DNA of 64,000 nt. Source: Flavobacteriales bacterium (GTDB lineage: Bacteria; Bacteroidota; Bacteroidia; Flavobacteriales_D; Sanyastnellaceae). The notes beneath the pieces are model-generated. The model did not search any database. It worked only from the letters and a program-made list of their open reading frames with translations, and was not told where the DNA came from. Shown here one piece after another: positions 9,846 through 19,328 of this stretch. Where the stretch lies: the NCBI GenBank assembly GCA_016722445.1, contig JADKIZ010000008.1:62001-126000 (forward strand). Direction: 5' to 3'. Each line of letters begins with the position of its first letter. Position 1 is the stretch's first letter. Made by a program: the position numbers and the translations under genes.

Positions 9846-10121
9846 ATGGCACCTTTCACTGAATTGGAAGAACTGGTCCTGGAAGAAGTAGTGACCGTAG
9901 ATGAGAAGAAACTTGTCCTGTATAACGACGAAGTGAACACCTTTGATTTTGTGATTACTTCATTGATGGACGTTTGCAATCATGAACCTCTTCAAGCTGA
10001 ACAATGCACTTTAATCGTTCATTACAACGGAAAATGTGCCGTAAAGCAAGGTGAATTCGATAAGCTTGAACCCATGTGTACTGCTTTGCTCGACCGCGGG
10101 TTAACAGCCGAAATTCAGTAA
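9846..10121 (+). CDS. clpS: ATP-dependent Clp protease adaptor ClpS
   Basis: Adaptor that delivers N-degron substrates to ClpAP/ClpCP by docking on the AAA+ unfoldase N-domain. At 91 residues it is normal for ClpS. After a flexible acidic N-terminus, the core runs from LVLYNDEVNTFDFVI, which contains the N-x-D/E-T substrate-pocket motif, to LLDRGLTAEI, the conserved final helix and strand. It is followed 37 bp later by an M48 protease lipoprotein and may share its transcript. Confidence 0.92.
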   Translation: MAPFTELEELVLEEVVTVDEKKLVLYNDEVNTFDFVITSLMDVCNHEPLQAEQCTLIVHYNGKCAVKQGEFDKLEPMCTALLDRGLTAEIQ

Positions 10122-10158
10122 TTCTACATCGCATTTTTGTAATCCCCCCAATCATCTT

Positions 10159-10968
10159 ATGAAAAAACTTCATGTAACGGTCATTGTTCTGACCATCATT
10201 GGCATTGTGATCGGTTGTGCCCGTGTGCCAATCAGTGGTCGCCGTCAGTTGAATCTGATTCCCGAATCTGAAATGATGGGAATGAGTTTTCAGGCATACA
10301 AAGATTTTTTGGATACCAACCGAGTACTTGCAGAAACCGATAAGAATGTTGTCATGGTTCGCCGTATTGGCAATAACATCAAAGGTGCGGTAGAAAAATA
10401 TCTGACTGACAACAATCAAACAAAACGCGTCGATGGTTTCGATTGGGAGTTTAATGTTGTTCAGCAGGATGTTGTGAACGCTTGGTGTATGCCTGGCGGT
10501 AAAGTTGTTGTTTACACGGGAATTCTTCCTGTAACACAAGATGAACAAAGTCTTGCAGTGGTGATGGGACATGAAATTGCCCACGCGATCGCGCGGCATG
10601 GTAATGAAAGGATGAGTCAGGGTTTGGCACTTCAATTTGGTGGCGCAGCATTAAGCGTTGCGTTGTCTGAGAAGCCAGCATTAACCAGAAATATTTTTCT
10701 TCAGTCTTATGGTATAGGATCACAACTTGGTTCTTTGGCATACAGCAGAAATCACGAAACAGAAGCGGACAAACTTGGTCTTGTTTTTATGGCAATGGCG
10801 GGATATGATCCTCAAGCTGCCATCGGATTCTGGGAGCGTATGTCTGCAAGTGGCGGTCAGGCACCACCAGAAATTCTGAGCACTCACCCAAGTGATGCAA
10901 CGCGTATTGCGACTTTAAAGGAGTTCATGCCGCAAGCCATGAAATACTACAAACCTGCTCAACCATAA
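10159..10968 (+). CDS. M48 family metallopeptidase, lipoprotein
   Basis: Zinc peptidase of the BepA/Oma1-like M48 group, probably in outer membrane or periplasmic protein quality control. The signal peptide ends in IGIVIGC, so Cys20 is the likely lipidation site. The zinc motif HEIAH is at residues 138-142 and the third ligand lies in NHETEADKLG. STHPSDATRI near the C-terminus is typical. At 269 residues it is a short form without TPRs. It follows clpS closely on the same strand. Confidence 0.92.
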   Translation: MKKLHVTVIVLTIIGIVIGCARVPISGRRQLNLIPESEMMGMSFQAYKDFLDTNRVLAETDKNVVMVRRIGNNIKGAVEKYLTDNNQTKRVDGFDWEFNVVQQDVVNAWCMPGGKVVVYTGILPVTQDEQSLAVVMGHEIAHAIARHGNERMSQGLALQFGGAALSVALSEKPALTRNIFLQSYGIGSQLGSLAYSRNHETEADKLGLVFMAMAGYDPQAAIGFWERMSASGGQAPPEILSTHPSDATRIATLKEFMPQAMKYYKPAQP

Positions 10969-11413
10969 TCACAAGTATGAAGCCAAGGCTTCATGACGTT
11001 GCGTGTTATTCGTTGGAATTTGGTTGGTCTGTTTTATCTCTTCGATTTTGAGATTCATTTGTCCGCGTAGGATGTCATGGTCAATATTTTTTCATTTGAA
11101 TTTCGAAAAAAAACGAATGACCGCACAATAGATGTTGTGCTCTCAAAGGCTTGGTGCAAGGGCTTCAGGAGATATGAATATTGCTCTGAACAAATGGTGA
11201 TGGTTCAATCTTGAAGATGAAAAATATCTTCAGAACCATTGATGATCATTCGATTTATGATGGAACAAAAGGTGTTCATTCAACAATGTTGTCGCATTTG
11301 AATCGTTGATAGTCGTGTTGATAAAACTCGCTTTTGTTCAACATGGTTTTAATTTTTTACGGCTACAATAAAAATAACTTTGCGCCATCTTATACCACCT
11401 TATACAAAACAAC
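10969..11413 (+). other. Intergenic region with a short hairpin and a promoter
   Basis: This 445-bp stretch has no credible gene. A perfect 8-bp inverted repeat (10977-10984 with 10987-10994, arms ATGAAGCC/GGCTTCAT) lies just after the M48 stop but lacks a T tract, so it could at most be a weak terminator. The -7 element for the TPR gene sits at 11375-11382. Nothing else stands out. Confidence 0.4.
11375..11382 (+). promoter_or_regulatory. -7 promoter element (TAACTTTG) for the TPR gene
   Basis: It matches TAnnTTTG and lies 31 bases before the ATG at 11414. A T-rich tract 17-22 bp upstream is the only candidate -33 element. Confidence 0.5.
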
Positions 11414-11737
11414 ATGCAGGACAGACTCAAAATGATTGAAACAATGCTGGAGACAAATCCAAAGGATAGTTTTCTTCATTATGCGGCTGCACTTGAACAT
11501 CAAAAAAACGGTGATGCAAATACAGCCATCAAGATCATTCAGAAAATAATTAAGAATGATCCTGACTATCTGGCAAGCTACTATCAACTGGGCAAAATGC
11601 TGGAGGATAAAAGCAAAATGACAGAAGCTGTTGAGGTGTACAAAGCAGGAAAATCTATCGCCAGAAAACAGAACGACATGAAAACCCTCGGTGAATTGTC
11701 TGAAGCGCTCATGCTTTTGGATGTCTACGAAGATTGA
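11414..11737 (+). CDS. Small tetratricopeptide repeat protein
   Basis: 107 residues without signal peptide, so cytoplasmic. Residues about 20-90 form two to three TPR helix pairs (FLHYAAALEHQKNGDANTAI and YYQLGKMLEDKSKMTEAVEVY), which usually mediate protein-protein contacts. No partner is suggested by the neighbours. The product ends in an acidic tail (LLDVYED). Confidence 0.8.
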   Translation: MQDRLKMIETMLETNPKDSFLHYAAALEHQKNGDANTAIKIIQKIIKNDPDYLASYYQLGKMLEDKSKMTEAVEVYKAGKSIARKQNDMKTLGELSEALMLLDVYED

Positions 11738-11801
11738 TTGTTTTCCCCCAAGATTTCTTAATAGTTTGTTTTCAAAAGTGGGTTGCGCACTTTTTGAGCG
11801 C

Positions 11802-11809
11802 TATTTTTG
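11802..11809 (+). promoter_or_regulatory. -7 promoter element (TATTTTTG)
   Basis: It matches TAnnTTTG 30 bases before the ATG at 11840. A TTG at 11783-11785 is a possible -33 element, though its 16-bp spacing is short. Confidence 0.45.
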
Positions 11810-11839
11810 TTATTACCCGAAAGGTTGGTGTTATTCAAC

Positions 11840-13099
11840 ATGAGAAAACTTCTTATATCGATCATACTCGCTGGAATCACTTGGAATGCCACAGCATCCA
11901 AAATTCTTATTCCAATGGACGATTCCCAGACAAACCATCTCAAGGCATATGGTATTGCATACTGGGTTTTGGAAAACAAAATTCCGATTGAATGGTTGCT
12001 GAACTACCGCGGTGGTAGTTTTTTGTGTGATGGCTTCGATGATATTTCCAAAGAATGCAGAATTCGTGGTGTATCATTTCAAGTGATTGCCGACGTTCAG
12101 GCACAACAGATTTACTCCGAAATTTCCGATCCCGAGGTGAACATGGAACGTGTCAAATTGGAAGTCGCACCGAAAATCGCAGTGTACTCTCCTCCGGGAA
12201 AACAACCATGGGATGATGCTGTTACTCTCGTTCTCACCTATGCCGAGATTCCCTATACCACCATTTATGATGCTGAAATCATCCACAATGAATTGCCGAA
12301 GTACGATTGGCTGCACTTGCACCATGAAGACTTCACGGGTCAATATGGAAAATTCTATCGCAGCTTTAAAAATGCTGCATGGTATCAGGAAGAAGTAAGA
12401 TCACAGGAAGCATTGTCTACTTCACTTGGTTTTGGAAAGGTTTCTGAAATGAAACGACAGGTAGCTGTAAACATCCGCAATTTTGTGCTGGGTGGTGGAT
12501 TCCTTTTCACCATGTGCAGCGGAACGGATTCATTTGACATTGCACTTGCCGCCGAAGGCGTAGATATCGTTGAAAGTGTTTTCGACGGCGATCCAAGTGA
12601 TCCGCAGGCCCAGCAAAAACTTCAATACAACAATGGTTTCGCTTTTGAAAACTACCGCCTCGACAAAGACCCGAATATCTACGAGTTTTCTGATATTGAC
12701 GGTACAGAGGATCACAACGTATTAGGTGAAACAAAAGATTTTTTCACCCTATTTGATTTTTCTGCTAAGTGGGACATCATCCCAACCATCCTCACTCAAA
12801 ATCATACCCAAGTGGTTCATGGTTTTATGGGACAAACAACTTCTTTTCGCGAAAAATTCATCAGAAGTAATGTCACCATCATGGGTGAATCAAAAAGCAT
12901 CAAGTGCGCAAAATATGTTCATGGTGAATTGGGACAAGGTCAATGGACATACTACGGCGGTCACGATCCGGAAGACTATAGACACCTCGTTGGTGATCCA
13001 CCGACAGACCTCAATCTATTCCCGAATTCTGCGGGTTACAGACTAATCCTGAACAACATTCTTTTCCCCGCTGCGAAACGCGAGAAACAGAAAACGTAA
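11840..13099 (+). CDS. Secreted protein of the Bacteroidota 'asparagine synthetase B'-named family
   Basis: 419 residues with a signal peptide (MRKLLISIILAGITWNATAS). The mature start KILIPMDDSQTNHLKAYGIAYWVL and LLNYRGGSF match a Bacteroidota family that databases often name asparagine synthetase B. No PPi-synthetase or glutaminase motif is visible, and export is at odds with that role, so the name is probably a transitive error. The central part (LGGGFLFTMCSGTDSF) resembles a glutamine-amidotransferase-like fold. Real function unknown. Confidence 0.65.
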   Translation: MRKLLISIILAGITWNATASKILIPMDDSQTNHLKAYGIAYWVLENKIPIEWLLNYRGGSFLCDGFDDISKECRIRGVSFQVIADVQAQQIYSEISDPEVNMERVKLEVAPKIAVYSPPGKQPWDDAVTLVLTYAEIPYTTIYDAEIIHNELPKYDWLHLHHEDFTGQYGKFYRSFKNAAWYQEEVRSQEALSTSLGFGKVSEMKRQVAVNIRNFVLGGGFLFTMCSGTDSFDIALAAEGVDIVESVFDGDPSDPQAQQKLQYNNGFAFENYRLDKDPNIYEFSDIDGTEDHNVLGETKDFFTLFDFSAKWDIIPTILTQNHTQVVHGFMGQTTSFREKFIRSNVTIMGESKSIKCAKYVHGELGQGQWTYYGGHDPEDYRHLVGDPPTDLNLFPNSAGYRLILNNILFPAAKREKQKT

Positions 13100-13104
13100 T
13101 TCTG

Positions 13105-13923
13105 TTATTCTGGAATCCTGATGGATTTTTTACTGCTCGTATAAGCACCAAATACACCAAGCGCTCCTCCTTCTAGGTTGGTGTTTGGATTTGCAGGTGC
13201 CGCAGCGAAAGGACTTCCTGCATCTTCTGAAGCAACCGCAGCAAAGGTCTGATAGAATTCATAAAGCTCAGGACTCAGTGATTGTAGTTCGATGTCTACT
13301 GAATCACCTGCCGCAAATGAATAGGTGAAAATGGGAATGCGGATCAATGTACCATCATTCAGATTATCGTCGAATACCATGATGTCATCGGCAGTGTTTT
13401 GCAGTTCTCCATCCACTTTATAGACCACACGGTAAAAGTTTTTACCGGGTTGATCCTGAAAATCGAGGAATACACTGTACCCATCTTCACCCCCAAAAAG
13501 CCCTTCATTGAATTCGTATTCGAGGGAGTCAAGCGTGACAGAAGGCATCATGTAATCGTCACCGGTAAAGGTTTTGTCATCCGCTTCAACGCGAATGGAG
13601 TAATCTGATGCATTCGCAACGGTCAATCCATGTACAATATATTTTCCATCGGCTACATGAGGAATTTGAATTTCACTTCCATCGGGCATCGTTAGAAAAA
13701 CTTGAGCATCTGTAACCGCTTCAGGTTGGAAAGTGCCAAAGAAACTTGTCGTCTTGCTAACAAGTACGTATGCGCTGTCCGTTCCTTCTGTGATTGAACC
13801 TTCCACAACAAAACGGCGGTCAGCTTCATTTAATTCGATGTCGATCACTTCAGTACAGCTCGTCAGCATCAACATAGAAACGGCGAGCAAAGAGAGGAGT
13901 GTGTTATTTCTGTGGTTATTCAT
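13105..13923 (-). CDS. DUF4249 outer membrane lipoprotein
   Basis: 272 residues. The signal peptide ends LMLTSC, giving a lipidated Cys, followed by TEVIDIELN and a beta-rich domain typical of DUF4249. These proteins accompany a TonB-dependent receptor and probably form its extracellular partner. It follows the receptor gene by 11 bp on the same strand, so the two form one operon. I chose ATG 13923 rather than an upstream TTG because the extension only lengthens the signal peptide. The ligand is unknown. Confidence 0.85.
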   Translation of the reverse strand: MNNHRNNTLLSLLAVSMLMLTSCTEVIDIELNEADRRFVVEGSITEGTDSAYVLVSKTTSFFGTFQPEAVTDAQVFLTMPDGSEIQIPHVADGKYIVHGLTVANASDYSIRVEADDKTFTGDDYMMPSVTLDSLEYEFNEGLFGGEDGYSVFLDFQDQPGKNFYRVVYKVDGELQNTADDIMVFDDNLNDGTLIRIPIFTYSFAAGDSVDIELQSLSPELYEFYQTFAAVASEDAGSPFAAAPANPNTNLEGGALGVFGAYTSSKKSIRIPE

Positions 13924-13934
13924 GTTTGTTCGAA

Positions 13935-16277
13935 TCAAAAGGTGAAATTGTAAGTGATAGAAGGAACTATTTTGAAGAGGGCTGTGCGAACAGCTTCCTT
14001 TTGATCGGGATTTTCTTCATTGTTTCTGAAAGTGATGGAGTATGCATTTTCTCGTGCATAGAGATTATAAACAGAGAAATTCCAACTCGACTCAAACTTC
14101 TTTCCTTCTTTCTTCTTGGTATCTACGGTAACACCAAGGTCCATTCTGTGATAAGCCGGCATTCTATAACCGTTGCGTTCTGTATAGTAAGGAACTGCTA
14201 CACCATTGACTTCATATTTTCCAGATGGAAATGTGACAGGAGCGCCAGTGTTGTAAACCCAATTGGAAGAAATGTTGACGCGCTCATTGAGTTGATAGAT
14301 CAAAACGATGGCAATGTCATGAATGCGATCTTGACGTGAAGGATATTCACTGCCTTCGTTGATTTCTTCAAATGTGCGAAGCGAACGGGATAAGGTATAA
14401 CTCACCCAACCTGTGAACTGACCTTTTTGTTTTCTGATAAAAAATTCAGCACCATAAGATCTTCCTTCACCAAACACAAGTTGACCCTCAGCTTCATCAT
14501 TGAAAAATAGATCTGCACCGTTTCTGTAATCGATTTGATTGGCCATGAGTTTATAATAACCCTCAACACTGAACTCGTATGTATTGTCTTTGAAATTGCG
14601 GAAATATCCCAATGCCAATTGATCAGAAATCTGTGGTTTAACGTTGTTGCTGCTCGGAATCCAGATATCAGTTGGTTGCGATGAGGTCGAATTGGATAAC
14701 AAATGGAGGTATTGGTAAGCCCTGTTATAGGAGGCTTTCACAGAACTGACAGAATTCAACTGATATTTCGCTGAGATTCGAGGTTCAAGTCCTCCATAAG
14801 TTTTGATACTTTCCCATTCTCCATATACTGTTTCTGAAGTTTTGACTCCTTGGTCATCAAAGGTGTAAGCTTTGCCTTCACCCATGTAGTTGAACCAGGA
14901 ATAACGCAAACCATAGTTAATACCGAAATTTTCAGTGATACTGTAATCGTCCTGAACATAAACTGCAGCCTCAAGGGCATATCTGTTGGTCAACTTGGTA
15001 TCTACGAAAGACACATAATCACTTTTTACCTCACCGGGTATGAACGTGTGATAGATCGCATTCATCCCGAATTTTACTTTGTGATTTGGATTAGGGAAAA
15101 GCGAAAAATCTTGTTTCAAGTTCACATCGCGAATGGATGAAGTAAATTTCACTTCACTGCCGCCGGCATTGAATATGAAGCGATAGCTGTAGTCGCTGTA
15201 AATAGCAGATGTATTGGAAAATAGCTTGTCATTGATGATGTGATTCCATCTTAGCGTTCCCGTTGCATTTCCCCAATCAAATCCCACCAAATCTGCCAAT
15301 CCGAATTTATCCCGACCGAAATAACCAGAAAGAAAAAGTCTGTTTTTGGAATTGATCTCATAATTCGATTTCACATTGAGATCATAGAAATAAAGTGTCG
15401 ATTTTTTGGTGTCTTCATTTTTAGAAGCCTTCAAAAAGACATCGGCATAAGTTCTTCTACCGGAAATCATGAACGAACCTTTGTCTTTCACAATGGGAGC
15501 TTCGAGCGTTAACCTCGATGCAATAAGTCCAATACCACCGGTGGCTCCAAACTTTTTGGAATTGCCATCGCGCATTTTGATATCCATCACAGAAGATGAT
15601 CTACCACCAAACTCCGCAGGCATACCACCTTTATATAAGGTCACATCTTTCAATGCATCAGAATTGAATACCGAAAAGAAACCGAGGAGGTGTGAGGCAT
15701 TGTAAACCGGCGCTTCATCCAATAGGACTAGGTTTTGATCTGATCCTCCGCCTCGAACATAAAATCCTGAATTGCCTTCACCTGCGCTCTTCACACCAGG
15801 TGTCATCTGAAAAATCTTGATGATATCTCTTTCACCAAATAATACAGGAACAGATTCTACTGCCTTTGGATCAATACGAACCACACCCATTTCACTTTTA
15901 CTCACGTTCTGATCTTTCTTTTCTCCTACAACTACAACTTCAGAAAGTATTTTATCCTCTTCAGCCAATTGAATATTCAATTGAATGTTTTGCGTGAGTT
16001 TGATTTTCTGCTCTTGTGTTGCATAACCCAGAAATTGATAGAAAACGGTGTATTCTCCTGCTGGCAGCGTCAACGAATAAAAGCCGTATGTGTTTGTGCT
16101 TGTGCCTTTTCCGGGCAATTCGCGAACGCCGACAAGCACTCCAATGATGTCTTCTCCATTTGCATTGTCCTTGACGTGACCGCTTATGGTGAAATTCTGA
16201 GCATAAGATGCAGATGTGGTCAGCAGGATCAACATCAGAGCAATGAGTGGAAGAAGGAGTGTCTTGAAGTAATTCAT
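13935..16277 (-). CDS. TonB-dependent receptor with carboxypeptidase-like regulatory domain
   Basis: 780-residue outer membrane transporter. After a signal peptide (ILLTTSASYAQ) comes a CarboxypepD_reg-like domain (ISGHVKDNANGEDIIGV to about residue 110), then a plug domain (GERDIIKIFQMTPGVKS; FYVRGGGSDQN) and a 22-strand-type barrel ending in the aromatic strand IVPSITYNFTF. I chose ATG 16277 because the longer reading frame upstream has no signal peptide at its start. Together with the DUF4249 lipoprotein it forms a two-gene uptake system; the substrate cannot be read from sequence. Confidence 0.92.
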   Translation of the reverse strand: MNYFKTLLLPLIALMLILLTTSASYAQNFTISGHVKDNANGEDIIGVLVGVRELPGKGTSTNTYGFYSLTLPAGEYTVFYQFLGYATQEQKIKLTQNIQLNIQLAEEDKILSEVVVVGEKKDQNVSKSEMGVVRIDPKAVESVPVLFGERDIIKIFQMTPGVKSAGEGNSGFYVRGGGSDQNLVLLDEAPVYNASHLLGFFSVFNSDALKDVTLYKGGMPAEFGGRSSSVMDIKMRDGNSKKFGATGGIGLIASRLTLEAPIVKDKGSFMISGRRTYADVFLKASKNEDTKKSTLYFYDLNVKSNYEINSKNRLFLSGYFGRDKFGLADLVGFDWGNATGTLRWNHIINDKLFSNTSAIYSDYSYRFIFNAGGSEVKFTSSIRDVNLKQDFSLFPNPNHKVKFGMNAIYHTFIPGEVKSDYVSFVDTKLTNRYALEAAVYVQDDYSITENFGINYGLRYSWFNYMGEGKAYTFDDQGVKTSETVYGEWESIKTYGGLEPRISAKYQLNSVSSVKASYNRAYQYLHLLSNSTSSQPTDIWIPSSNNVKPQISDQLALGYFRNFKDNTYEFSVEGYYKLMANQIDYRNGADLFFNDEAEGQLVFGEGRSYGAEFFIRKQKGQFTGWVSYTLSRSLRTFEEINEGSEYPSRQDRIHDIAIVLIYQLNERVNISSNWVYNTGAPVTFPSGKYEVNGVAVPYYTERNGYRMPAYHRMDLGVTVDTKKKEGKKFESSWNFSVYNLYARENAYSITFRNNEENPDQKEAVRTALFKIVPSITYNFTF

Positions 16278-16610
16278 GGTAAAATCGATTATTCGGGGTG
16301 CAAAAATCAGCAAGTGTTCAAGTGATTTTGGCTGCGAAATAGGTGAATGGTTGCGAATAGCAGGTGAGTGGTGATTCGGAAGGATCGCGGGTGAAAAAAC
16401 TCTTCCTTTTAACGAATGTGCTCGATGGGTGAATGTGGCGGTACTTGGCCTTTGCAAGCTAAGTCCCGTTGTTATGTCGGAAAAGTTTTCAGTTTGCTGA
16501 TGCGGGTTCATATCTGGCGACAATTGTCATCATGACAACCAAGTCGTGTTCGACCCCTAAACAATTCAATATCCAATTGGTTCAGTATATGTGTATTTGT
16601 AACCAGGAAG
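16278..16610 (-). other. Intergenic region
   Basis: 333 bp without a credible gene. Four imperfect copies of GGTGAxTG-like words occur between 16342 and 16436; their significance is unclear. No convincing -7 element was found for the receptor gene. Confidence 0.35.
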
Positions 16611-18569
16611 TTATTTCTTCTTCGGTTTGTTTTCCAGAAGGAGCACTTGCTGAATTTGATCTCCAACCTGTATCGAATTGACCACTTCCATACCAACGGT
16701 AACATATCCTATGATGGTGTATCTGCCTTCAAGGTGTGGAGCAAAAGTGTTTGTCACGAACCATTGACAGCTTTCAGTGTCCTTGCCTGACGACGCCAAT
16801 CCAACCGCTCCCGGTCTATAGTGATGCAATCCGAATTCAGAGCGAATGGTATAGTCGGTGCTACCCATGCCATCGCCGCGCGGACATCCGCCTTGAATCA
16901 CAAAATTGGGAACAACGCGGTGAAAGAACTTATCATTGAAAAATCCGTCATTGACCAGTTGTAAGAAAGAAGCTACGCTTCCGGGAGACGATTCGGGATC
17001 CAATTCAATTTCGAAATCTCCGCGTGTGGTTTTCACTTTTACGGTTGTGCTTTTTTGAAGACCTGCAACCAATTCCCAATTGATCGGATGATTGAATGTT
17101 GGAACATAGGCTTCTGTTTTTTCCCCGTTCCATTCATTGAGGGTCGATACAATTTCATTGTATGTTTCCACCTCTGCAGGTAATTTCAAAGAGGCTAATC
17201 TGCTCTTCATGGCGCCGGAGAGTTTTGTTTTATCCGCATCGCTTGGCTGAATACCTCGCCACGCCTGAGCAATCAAAGCCTGCACGCCGATATCACCAGT
17301 ATTAAACAATGACTCACTGAGTTGAAGTTGTTCTGCATTTCCCAATGATGAAGATGCACATTCTAGAAATGCCTCTGTGAATGCATATTTCAGTGGAAGG
17401 CTATTTTCCTGAATGGCTTTTTCAGCACAAAACTTCGCTTCCGAAGCAATACCTCCCAAAGCATGGGCATAATGAACTTTGTTGTAATCACCGGATGTAC
17501 TGTCTAGGCCAGCATGAATCTTAGCTGAAATTGAAGGATCTGTTGTGCTCAAAAGTTTCAACATCGCAGCTTGGATGGCGACACTCCTTTTTGAAACGAC
17601 ATCGAAAGTTGGTTTTGATGCTGCATCCTGACTTTTTTGACCGATGGCCATGATGGCTTCGAGAACAGCATGTTCACTCACAAATGAAAGAGCAGGAAAT
17701 AGGTCACTTGCTTTTACATCCGTTCTTTGGCGGGCTGCGCGAATGGCCGCTACTTGTACCATTTCATTTTGTGATTCAGAAAGAAATCCTTTCAGAATCT
17801 CCAGTGATTCATTGTCATGAAGTTTTCCCAATAAAGTCATTTGCGGAATCCTCACTTCATAATCTCGCTCCATCCTACACCAGTTTTTGATGTATTTCAT
17901 ATTGGTCGCCTCATTGAACCAATCTTCACCTTTATATCTCGCCATGGAATAAGCACATGCAATTCTTGCATCGCGATTGGTGAGTTGAAGAACAAAAGCC
18001 ATTCTATTCATCAGCGCATCATTTGTCACACCAGCCATATGCAATCGCATGGTCGCTTTTCCCCAACCTTCCCGTTCATCGTCGGTATGAAAACGAATCT
18101 TATCCAAAAACGCAATGGCTTTATCTGTCAGTTCTGGATTTGATTTGAAGACGGAAGCTCCTGTTTTGCCTAAAGCTTCAAGCGCATAACCGCGAACTAT
18201 ATCAGATGAATCAGATTCGGCGCTTTGCATCAAGACACTCATGGATTCTGCATGTGCAATTTGCCCCAATGCGTAGGCTGCGCGTTTTCTCACTTCGGAT
18301 GACGGATCCGTAATCAAGTGATTTTGCAATATGCCAAGGGCAATGGTATCCTGGACACTCGCCATCACCTCGAAGGCTTCAATTCGCAGGGTTTCATCTG
18401 GGCTATCCAAATAGGGAAGAAGTGCTTCTGCATTTCTATGATCAGCCAATTCATGGATGTTGATGAGTTCCTGATTGCTGAATTTGTTGGTGACTTTTTT
18501 CTTTTCCTCACAAGAGAAAAACAAAATGGCAGAAACCACTATAGCCAGGGGAAGGCGCATAATTTTCAT
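16611..18569 (-). CDS. HEAT-repeat / cyclophilin-type peptidyl-prolyl isomerase lipoprotein
   Basis: 652 residues. The signal peptide ends in ILFFSC, so it is probably lipid-anchored. Residues about 30-480 are HEAT-type alpha-helical repeats (e.g. EVRKRAAYALGQIAHAES), and the C-terminal 150 residues form a cyclophilin domain with the catalytic Arg in FHRVVPNFVIQGG and QWFVTNTF. The likely role is folding of exported or outer-membrane proteins, with the HEAT solenoid as substrate platform. I chose the ATG at 18569 over an upstream GTG because a -7 element covers the latter. Confidence 0.87.
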   Translation of the reverse strand: MKIMRLPLAIVVSAILFFSCEEKKKVTNKFSNQELINIHELADHRNAEALLPYLDSPDETLRIEAFEVMASVQDTIALGILQNHLITDPSSEVRKRAAYALGQIAHAESMSVLMQSAESDSSDIVRGYALEALGKTGASVFKSNPELTDKAIAFLDKIRFHTDDEREGWGKATMRLHMAGVTNDALMNRMAFVLQLTNRDARIACAYSMARYKGEDWFNEATNMKYIKNWCRMERDYEVRIPQMTLLGKLHDNESLEILKGFLSESQNEMVQVAAIRAARQRTDVKASDLFPALSFVSEHAVLEAIMAIGQKSQDAASKPTFDVVSKRSVAIQAAMLKLLSTTDPSISAKIHAGLDSTSGDYNKVHYAHALGGIASEAKFCAEKAIQENSLPLKYAFTEAFLECASSSLGNAEQLQLSESLFNTGDIGVQALIAQAWRGIQPSDADKTKLSGAMKSRLASLKLPAEVETYNEIVSTLNEWNGEKTEAYVPTFNHPINWELVAGLQKSTTVKVKTTRGDFEIELDPESSPGSVASFLQLVNDGFFNDKFFHRVVPNFVIQGGCPRGDGMGSTDYTIRSEFGLHHYRPGAVGLASSGKDTESCQWFVTNTFAPHLEGRYTIIGYVTVGMEVVNSIQVGDQIQQVLLLENKPKKK

Positions 18570-18586
18570 AGGATGTATTGAATGCA

Positions 18587-18594
18587 CGAAAATA
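18587..18594 (-). promoter_or_regulatory. -7 element (TATTTTCG) for the HEAT-cyclophilin gene
   Basis: It matches the TAnnTTCG variant and ends 17 bases before the ATG at 18569. No clear -33 element. Confidence 0.4.
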
Positions 18595-18638
18595 ACCTGA
18601 TCGGTTAGGTTATTTATACAGAATAAGAGAAGGATGAC

Positions 18639-19271
18639 TTAAAGCGTCGTTGTCAACTCGACTTCCATTTCGAAATACCCGAAACTATTGTCGAGATCAT
18701 GGGTACGGTAACGCAAGTTTTGTTCTGCGCGTTTGGCAACTGTAATCAAACCGAGGCCTGCACCACCTTTGTGACTGAATTCTTCATTGCACAAAATTTC
18801 GATGTAAAGTTTTCTGAGCTCATTTTCATCGAGTTTGAGCAATTCCTCCATTCGGTTTACCAATGATTTCATATCGGCTGTTAAAACAAGATTGCCAGTA
18901 AGCACTCGGTAGCTGTTCTTGCTTCTTGCCACGATCAGAAATGCGTGCATATGCCCATTTCTATCGCGAGCGCCATGAAGGGAGATGTTTTGGAGGATTT
19001 CGATCAATAAATTACAGACCCGTTTCATGGTCTGTCTCTTATCGCCAGCTTCAATGATGGCGCTCTCAATCATTTTGAGCGCGCTGTCATTTTTGGCCTG
19101 ATCGAAATCACCAAAATGACTGAACAGCAACGTTTCACCGTTGGCTGAATCGATGACTGCACTGATGAGATCATGGTAGATCCCTTTCAGTATGTCTAAT
19201 TTTTGACCTGTAATGGAGCTCATTCCAGTGGGTGGATGTATTGGAAATTTGTCCGTGCTGGTATATTCCAT
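18639..19271 (-). CDS. SiaB family protein kinase (DUF6272), HATPase-like
   Basis: 210 residues with a GHKL-type ATPase fold: the N-box-like ILQNISLHG near residue 98 and the glycine-rich lid HKGGAGLGLITVAKRA near residue 175. SiaB-like kinases phosphorylate a SiaC/STAS-type partner in partner-switching systems that control aggregation and second-messenger output. No SiaC-like gene is adjacent; a STAS protein is encoded at 51289. It has a good promoter with both elements. Confidence 0.82.
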   Translation of the reverse strand: MEYTSTDKFPIHPPTGMSSITGQKLDILKGIYHDLISAVIDSANGETLLFSHFGDFDQAKNDSALKMIESAIIEAGDKRQTMKRVCNLLIEILQNISLHGARDRNGHMHAFLIVARSKNSYRVLTGNLVLTADMKSLVNRMEELLKLDENELRKLYIEILCNEEFSHKGGAGLGLITVAKRAEQNLRYRTHDLDNSFGYFEMEVELTTTL

Positions 19272-19298
19272 CTAGGCTTAAAGCTAAGGATAAGGCTA

Positions 19299-19328
19299 CA
19301 AAAGTAATCAAAATGCAGACGAATCCAA
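19299..19328 (-). promoter_or_regulatory. Promoter of the SiaB-like kinase gene
   Basis: On the minus strand, TTG at 19328-19326 is followed after 19 bp by TACTTTTG at 19306-19299, close to the Bacteroidota -33/-7 consensus. It is one of the best complete promoters in the window. Confidence 0.6.

Noticed and set aside
10977..10994. Strong terminator after the M48 gene
   Set aside because: Good 8-bp stem but a 2-nt loop and no T tract.
11218..11310. 30-codon ORF (MKNIFRTIDDHS...) in the gap before the TPR gene
   Set aside because: No promoter, no hydrophobic or conserved-looking pattern, and length expected by chance.
11840..13099. Asparagine synthetase B as the function of this gene
   Set aside because: Signal peptide and lack of any glutaminase or PPi-synthetase motif; the name is probably carried over in databases.
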